From Nemophila menziesii (lineage: Eukaryota > Streptophyta > Magnoliopsida > Boraginales > Hydrophyllaceae), in the NCBI GenBank assembly GCA_029959085.1, contig JARWIR010000051.1, positions 992,001-1,056,000 on the forward strand: DNA of 64,000 bases. Reading direction: 5' to 3'. Positions within the stretch are counted from its first letter, which is position 1. Each line of letters starts with the position of its first letter. Below, piece by piece: positions 58,640 through 64,000 of the stretch. The position numbers were made by a program, and so were the translations under genes. Under the pieces are notes generated by a model that was not told the origin of the DNA, ran no database searches, and saw only the letters and a program-made list of their open reading frames with translations.

Positions 58640-61600
58640 TTCTTTTACTAAGAAAAGACGAAATTACAAATGAAACCTTCAATCAAGGTGAGAAAAAAAA
58701 TTAAACAAGCTAATAATGGACAAATCGATCCAACCTAAAATGTCAATGTTTTTCCTTACGCATTTAGCAAGAGCATCAGCAATGTAATTGCTGCTTCTAC
58801 TAATGTACGAAATCTTCCAAAGCCGAAACCGGCTTAGCGAAATCCGAAATTCAGCAAGCAACGGTCTAAGGCTACAGTGAAGCCCTGCTTGATTATTAAT
58901 ACCTTTGACAAACTCAAGGTTATCATAGTAAAAGGAACTACTCTGGATATTGAGATTTCCAGTGGATCTCAAAGAAAGAAGAAGAGCCCAAGCCTCCCCT
59001 TTGGTGGAACTTATAACAAAACACTGTCTTGTAATCCTCTACTTAATATTCCCATTAAATTCAACTCCTAAAGCGACGACCGCCGTCGGTTCCCATACTC
59101 TCATGAAAGACATGTCGCTAAACCAAATCAGCTTCGTCAGTTAATGTAGGGTTTTCCTTAAGATTCGATCTAGCATTATTAGCATCCGTGATATTCATTC
59201 TTTCACGATTTGGTAGGCCAAAAAATTGAGCCATAAGGGAATTTGTGTTTTGCGTAATTTGATAAATGGTCCATTTCTTTTTTTCAAAATACCCTTTCAT
59301 TTTTTCTTTCCAAATGTTTCATGCTGTAATAAGAATATTTTTCGTGACAACTTTCTTATCCAACCATTCTCACTATAACTCTTGATGGTAGAAAGAAGGG
59401 AATCCGCAAAATTTTCATTCGAGTCTCTGTTAATTTTGATCAACATATCTGATTCCGCCAAAGCTTGGATACTTAGTGGACATTGGAGAATAAGATGTTC
59501 ACAGTTTTTATTGTTTAGATAAAAGCACTCGCAAGTTTCGTTTCAATGCATTTTCTCTTTCTAAGATTGACTTTAGTAGGTATAGTGTCGCTAGACAATC
59601 TCCAACAAAAAATCCTACTCTTTGAGGGAACGTTAGCGTGTCATATTGTTTTTCAAAGTAAATTGTTGTTTGTTTCACCTTCCCTTTATGTTTGAGGTTT
59701 GAGCGCAATTTCCTCATTAATCATTAGGTGATATCCTGACTTAGTATAATAGACAACATCTTTAGAGAATGGCCAAACAATTCTATCTTCGCAATCAGTT
59801 TGCATAACAAGAATTTTCTTTATTTCTCCAACACTAGTGGCCAGAAAGATTGAATTATTAAGTCATAATTCCATCCCGTCATATTATAATTGAAAAGCTC
59901 ATTGACCAAATGGATGTTACAGTTTGGTGGCATATCGACATTAATCCCTTTACCGATCCATTTGTGCTCCCAGATTTCGGTGGTCATACCGTTTCCACTT
60001 TGCCAATTTAAAAGCTTTATAAGCATTTGAGTACCTTTGAAAATGCTGTCCCAACTTTATGATCTTATTTTAGCCAAGTTTGTGTCCCAAAAGCTACACT
60101 TTGAAGAATAGATAGCTTTAATGACTTTCGACACAAGATATTTTGGATTATTGATAATTCTCCAAGCTTGTTTAGGCAAAAGAGTCAGGTTCATTTTTTG
60201 GAAGTCACGTAATCCGATACCACAAATTTTTTTCGCCCTAGAAATATTTTTCCAAGTCATTCAGTACATTCTCTTTTTATCACTCGAATCCCACCAGAAA
60301 TTGTCGATAAGGCTAGAAAGTTTTTTGCACATAATTTTTCGGAATTCAAAGATTGACATAGCGTAGTTCGGAATGGCTTGTAAAACTGCTTTGATGAGAG
60401 TTTCTTTACCACCTTCAGAGAGAAGATAAAACAACCAGCATTTTGTTTTGGATAACAGCCTATCTTTGATATAAATAAGGTTTTCCATTTTCGCACGTCT
60501 AAGTGTAAGAGGGATACAGAGATATTTGCCTAGCAAATCAGTTATTCCGAAATTCAGTGCTCTGGAAACATTAATTTGAATTTACTTAGGGATATTTTTG
60601 CTAAATAAAATAGTCGATTTGTCAAGATTGATCCTTTGACCAGACGCGTGACAGTAAGCTTCCAGAGTTTTCCTAAACGCTTCAATTTTGGTATCATTGA
60701 TATTTATAAAAAATAAAGCATCGGCAGCGAATTAGAAGATGGGTAACTTTCAGACATAGTCTAGTAATAGAAATTCCTATAATAATGCCTTCACGGCATT
60801 GGAAATTGATGAGACCAATAAGACTTTCAGTGAGGAGGGAATAAAGAAGTTGAGACAGTGGGTCACCTTGTCTTAAACCTTAGTAATGTCGAAACTTCTT
60901 AAGTCTATGACCATTTACTTTGATTTGCATGGAAACGGTTGAGATGCAGTTATGAATCCATTTAATCCATTTTTCGCAAAATCTCAGACTTTTCAGAGTT
61001 TCAAGGAGGAATTTCCAATTAACTTGGTCGTAGGCTTTTTCCATGTCAACTTTAACGGTTGCATAATTAATTTTCGATTTCCTTTTTGTATTGAGGAAAA
61101 AAGAAACATCCTGAGCGATTAGGATTTTATCTTGGATACTTCTCCTTATAAACGTCGATTGAGTGGGTGAAATAATCTCATTCATAAATGGTTGAAGTCT
61201 AGAGGCTAGTATTTTGGAGATTATTTTGTAACAAAAGTTAACGCAAGAAATGGGTCTGTAGTCTTTGATATATTCTTGTATTTCCCCTTTCAGAATGAGT
61301 GTGATAAGAGTGCCGAAAATCGGGTTGAGCAGGGTATTGTCTGCAAAAAAACCCAAACAAGTTTGAAGATGTCATCTTTGAGGGTTTCCCAAAATTATTG
61401 ATAGAAACAACCGGGGAGAACGTCTAAACCTGGAGCTTTTGAACCCGACATCTCAAACACGGTTTTTTTATTTCCTCCATGTTTGGCATTCTTGTCAATG
61501 AATCATTGATTGAATTTGAGATCTTTGAGGGGTTATTTCTGGTAATTTCATCCATGTTAGTCGTCGGGTTTTCTTTGAAGAGATTAAAATAGTAATCTTG

Positions 61601-62600
61601 TATGGTTTTATTAATAATATTTGGATCCTCTGACCATTCCCCATTTTTCGCCTTAATCATACTAATACGGTTTACTTTCCTTCTTTTGCGTAGAAATATC
61701 TTGTATTTTTTTCTATTTTTTTGAACCAAAGGTCACGTGCTTTGTCTGCCCAATATGATTCCTCCTGGTCCCACACTTTTTCTAATTTATTTTTTATCTC
61801 TCTTTATTATTCAAAATTAGTTCTAGAAGGAGGGTTATATTGAACTTGAGCAAGTTTCTCTTGAAGAATGTTGATGCATTTTATATTATAAAAAATAGTC
61901 ATTCTACTCCACCCTTTAAGAGCCAATCAGGTAGCATTCCTTTTATGACAATCTTGAATGTTCATGATATTTCAGGAGTTGTTCCAGTTTCTCTCAACCA
62001 CATCTTTTCATTGGAGATGATCCAACCATCTAGATTCAAACATAAGATACTCATAACATTTCGATTTAGCCGTGTCTCTTTGAAGGATTAACGGAGAGTA
62101 ATCGGACCCAGCAGTCGGCGGGACCAAAATATTAGAATTTGGAAATTGATTACACAAAGAGATATTGGAAAGAGCATGATCTAATATTTCTTTAATATTT
62201 TCCTCATTTTTTCTCTAATAGACGAAGTAAACAAACAACCTTTACTTGGATAATCGACTAGATGAATAACGTTAATGAAATTATTAAAGCGGATAATTCT
62301 GTCAAGATTAGGAGACACTTTTCCTTATTTTTTGGAGAATTTCATAATATTATTAAAGTCACCAATAAGATTAGACAAAGCATTAATTTTTGAAATCCAT
62401 TTCGAAAGTGAATCCTAAGTGTTATTTCGAAGATTGACGTCATTTTGAGCATGTACACAGAATAAACACCAAGACAAACCGTTAACTTCATTAATTTTCG
62501 AGATAACAAAATAGGTGCTAGAGTAAACCACTCTAACAGAAAACCTTGCACTTTTGAATAATGGATAATATCCAAGATACTAAATTCATATTTTTTATGG
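58640..62600 (-). mobile_element. LINE 3: decayed L1-type element, 5' truncated
   Basis: From right to left on the minus strand: the end of the endonuclease (62600-62090), reverse transcriptase (61730-60700), connecting region (60540-59820), zf-RVT (about 59560-59480) and RNase H-like domain (59150-58679). Its 3' end near 58640 is A-rich on the minus strand (TAAAAGAAAAGAA). ORF1 and the endonuclease start are absent. I found no clean target duplication, so the limits are approximate. Confidence 0.8.
58679..62590 (-). pseudogene. LINE 3 ORF2 remnant
   Basis: Readable motifs in shifted frames: GDFNNIMKFSKK (near 62350) and AGSDYSPL in place of SDHSPL (near 62105) of the endonuclease; ILKGEIQEYIKDYRPISCVN, KVDMEKAYDQVNWKFL and RQGDPLSQLLYSLL of reverse transcriptase (61290-60800), with the FADD box degraded (THLLIRCRCF); NKNCEHLILQCPLSIQALAE of the zinc-binding domain; and SSFYYDNLEFVKGINNQ with SSNYIADALAKCVRKN of the RNase H-like domain. 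Many stops are present. Sequence details set it apart from LINE 1/2 and LINE 4. Confidence 0.78.
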
Positions 62601-62830
62601 GACAACGCCCAGTTAATTACACGGAGAGCGTAAGAATTCCAATTAATTACAACTTCAACTTAATTCCCACTTAACCACAAAAAAATAGAAAATTACAAAA
62701 ATACCCATAGGCCTATTAATTAATTATAATAATATTTATTTATTTATTTTGATTTTTTTTTGAATTACTTTTTTCGAATTCGATTTTTTTTTTCGTAAAT
62801 TTGTTTTTCTCAATTTTTTTCCCGGAAATT
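62601..62830. other. AT-rich leader to the minisatellite
   Basis: Sequence such as AATTAATTACAACTTCAACT and AATAGAAAATTACAAAAATA resembles termini of non-autonomous DNA elements, so the minisatellite could lie inside one whose other end is past the window. This is a guess. Confidence 0.25.
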
Positions 62831-62834
62831 TTGT

Positions 62835-64000
62835 GTTCCATGAATACGCAATTCCGAGATTTGTGGGTTGCAGGAACACACAAATTGGAACAAACAAAAT
62901 CAAATTTTGTGTATTCCAGGAATACATAAATTCGAGTTTTATGTATTCCATGAATACACATATTTGAGTATTATGTGTTCCAAGAATACACAAATTTGAG
63001 ATTTGTGTGTTCCACTAATACACAATTGTGAGATTTGTGTGTTCAGGAATACACCGAATTGGAACAAACAAAATTAAGTTTTACGTGTTCCATAAATGCA
63101 CAAATTTGAGCTTTTAGGTGTTCTCTGTATACACAAATTTGAGTTTTATGTGTTCCATGAATACACGAATCTGAAATTTGTGTGTTCTAGGAATCCACAT
63201 AATTGGAACAAACAAAATCATGTTTTGTGTATTCCATGAATACATAAATTCGAGTTTTATGTGTTCCATGAATACATAAATTTGAGTTTTATGTGTTCCA
63301 TGAATAAACTAATTTGAGTTTTATGTGTTCCATGAATACACAAATTTGAGTTTTATGTGTTCCATGAATACACAAATCTAAGATTTATGTGTTCCATGAA
63401 TACACAAATCTGAGCTTTGTGTGTTCTAGGAATACACAGAATTGAACCAAACAAAATCAAGTTTTGTGTATTCCAGTAATACATAAATTCGAGTTTTATG
63501 TGTTCCATGAATACACAAAGTTGAGTTTTATGTGTTCCATGAATACACAAATCTGAGATTTATGTGTTTAATGAATACACAAATCTGAGATTTGTGTGTT
63601 CAGGATTACACAGAATTGGAACAAACAAAATCAAATTTTGTGTATTCCAGGAATACATAAATTCGAGTTTTATGTGTTCCATGAATACACAAATTTGAGT
63701 TTTATGTGTTCCATGAATACATAATTTGAGTTTTATGTGTTCCATGAATACAAAAATTTAAATTTTATGTGTTCCATGAATACACAAATCTGAGATTTGT
63801 GTGGTGTAGGAATACACAGAAATGGAACAAACAAAATCAAGTTTTGTGTATTCCACGAATACATAAATTCGAGTTTTATGTGTTCCATGACTACACAAAT
63901 TTGAGTTTGATGTGTTCCATGAATACACAAATTTTGAGATTTATGCGGTCTAAGAATACACAATTATGAGTTTGTATGTTCCACGAATACACACTATTGG
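62835..64000. repeat. Minisatellite of ~33-bp units with higher-order pattern, continuing past the edge
   Basis: The basic unit is GTGTTCCATGAATACACAAA followed by TTTGAGTTTTAT, with about 30 copies. A variant unit containing GGAACAAACAAAATCAA recurs near 62886, 63059, 63196, 63443, 63617 and 63823. Minus-strand frames here read repeated MEHIKLEFMYSWNTQNLILF because the period is often a multiple of three. There is no start context, domain or codon constraint to suggest a protein. Confidence 0.9.

Noticed and set aside
62736..63969. Repeated open frames reading MEHIKLEFMYSWNTQN
   Set aside because: Direct consequence of the ~33-bp minisatellite period; not a protein family.
62835..64000. Regular repeats reminiscent of a CRISPR array
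   Set aside because: No unique spacers between conserved repeats, units are contiguous and divergent, and the setting is a plant nuclear genome.

Overview
The window is nuclear DNA from a flowering plant, most likely a eudicot. It is AT-rich, and its genes are sparse and set among many transposable elements. The plant assignment rests on an intact gene for TML (a plant TPLATE-complex subunit), an F-box protein with the plant FBA layout, PPR gene debris, Athila-type LTR elements primed by tRNA-Asp, Mutator-like elements with 9-bp target duplications, tRNA-derived SINEs and L1-type plant LINEs. I cannot name the species.

Host genes are few. A nucleolar RRP1/Nop52-family gene (1-1383, minus) runs off the left edge. 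Its upstream region holds the telo-box and site II motifs typical of ribosome-biogenesis genes. A decayed PPR gene (6077-6974) and a second PPR scrap (7323-7568) follow. An intact F-box gene lies at 8769-9971 (minus), and a small possible multi-exon gene at 11236-12195 (minus). The intronless TML gene lies at 16025-17920 (minus). A two-exon secreted 12-cysteine peptide gene lies at 46432-47022 (minus). Everything else I can interpret is repeat-derived.

Repeats, left to right: LINE 1 (about 1760-5840, plus) with an intact CCHC ORF1 and a broken ORF2; LINE 4 (10134-11220, minus, 10-bp TSD); microsatellites and local duplications at 12.7-13.5 kb; Mutator-like element A (13564-15081, 9-bp TSD); Mutator-like element B (18087-21328, 9-bp TSD) carrying an inserted solo LTR (19476-21033, 5-bp TSD); LINE 2 (21427-26428, minus, 10-bp TSD); a 163-bp MITE; a 1.3-kb fold-back element (26806-28147); a decayed Athila-type LTR with a mutated primer-binding site (to about 29955); remnants of an env-like region; a cluster of related LTRs around a deleted Athila-type element (32435-41425) whose remaining internal sequence joins gag, protease and integrase scraps; and an older internal fragment to about 43000.

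From 44.6 kb there is a SINE with a 19-bp TSD, then the cysteine-rich peptide gene. Its upstream region is duplicated. The distal copy was split by a solo LTR (47559-48993), and the LTR 3' part plus flank was then amplified into a tandem array of about 1.25-kb units (to about 54790) with a hairpin at every junction. Beyond it lie a second SINE, a hairpin Mutator-type MITE split by another solo LTR (56807-58605), LINE 3 (58640-62600, minus) and a minisatellite that continues past the right edge.

The most informative points are the serial insertions upstream of TML, the amplified hairpin-junction array upstream of the cysteine-rich peptide gene, and the two Mutator-like elements with internal arrays of short palindromic motifs.
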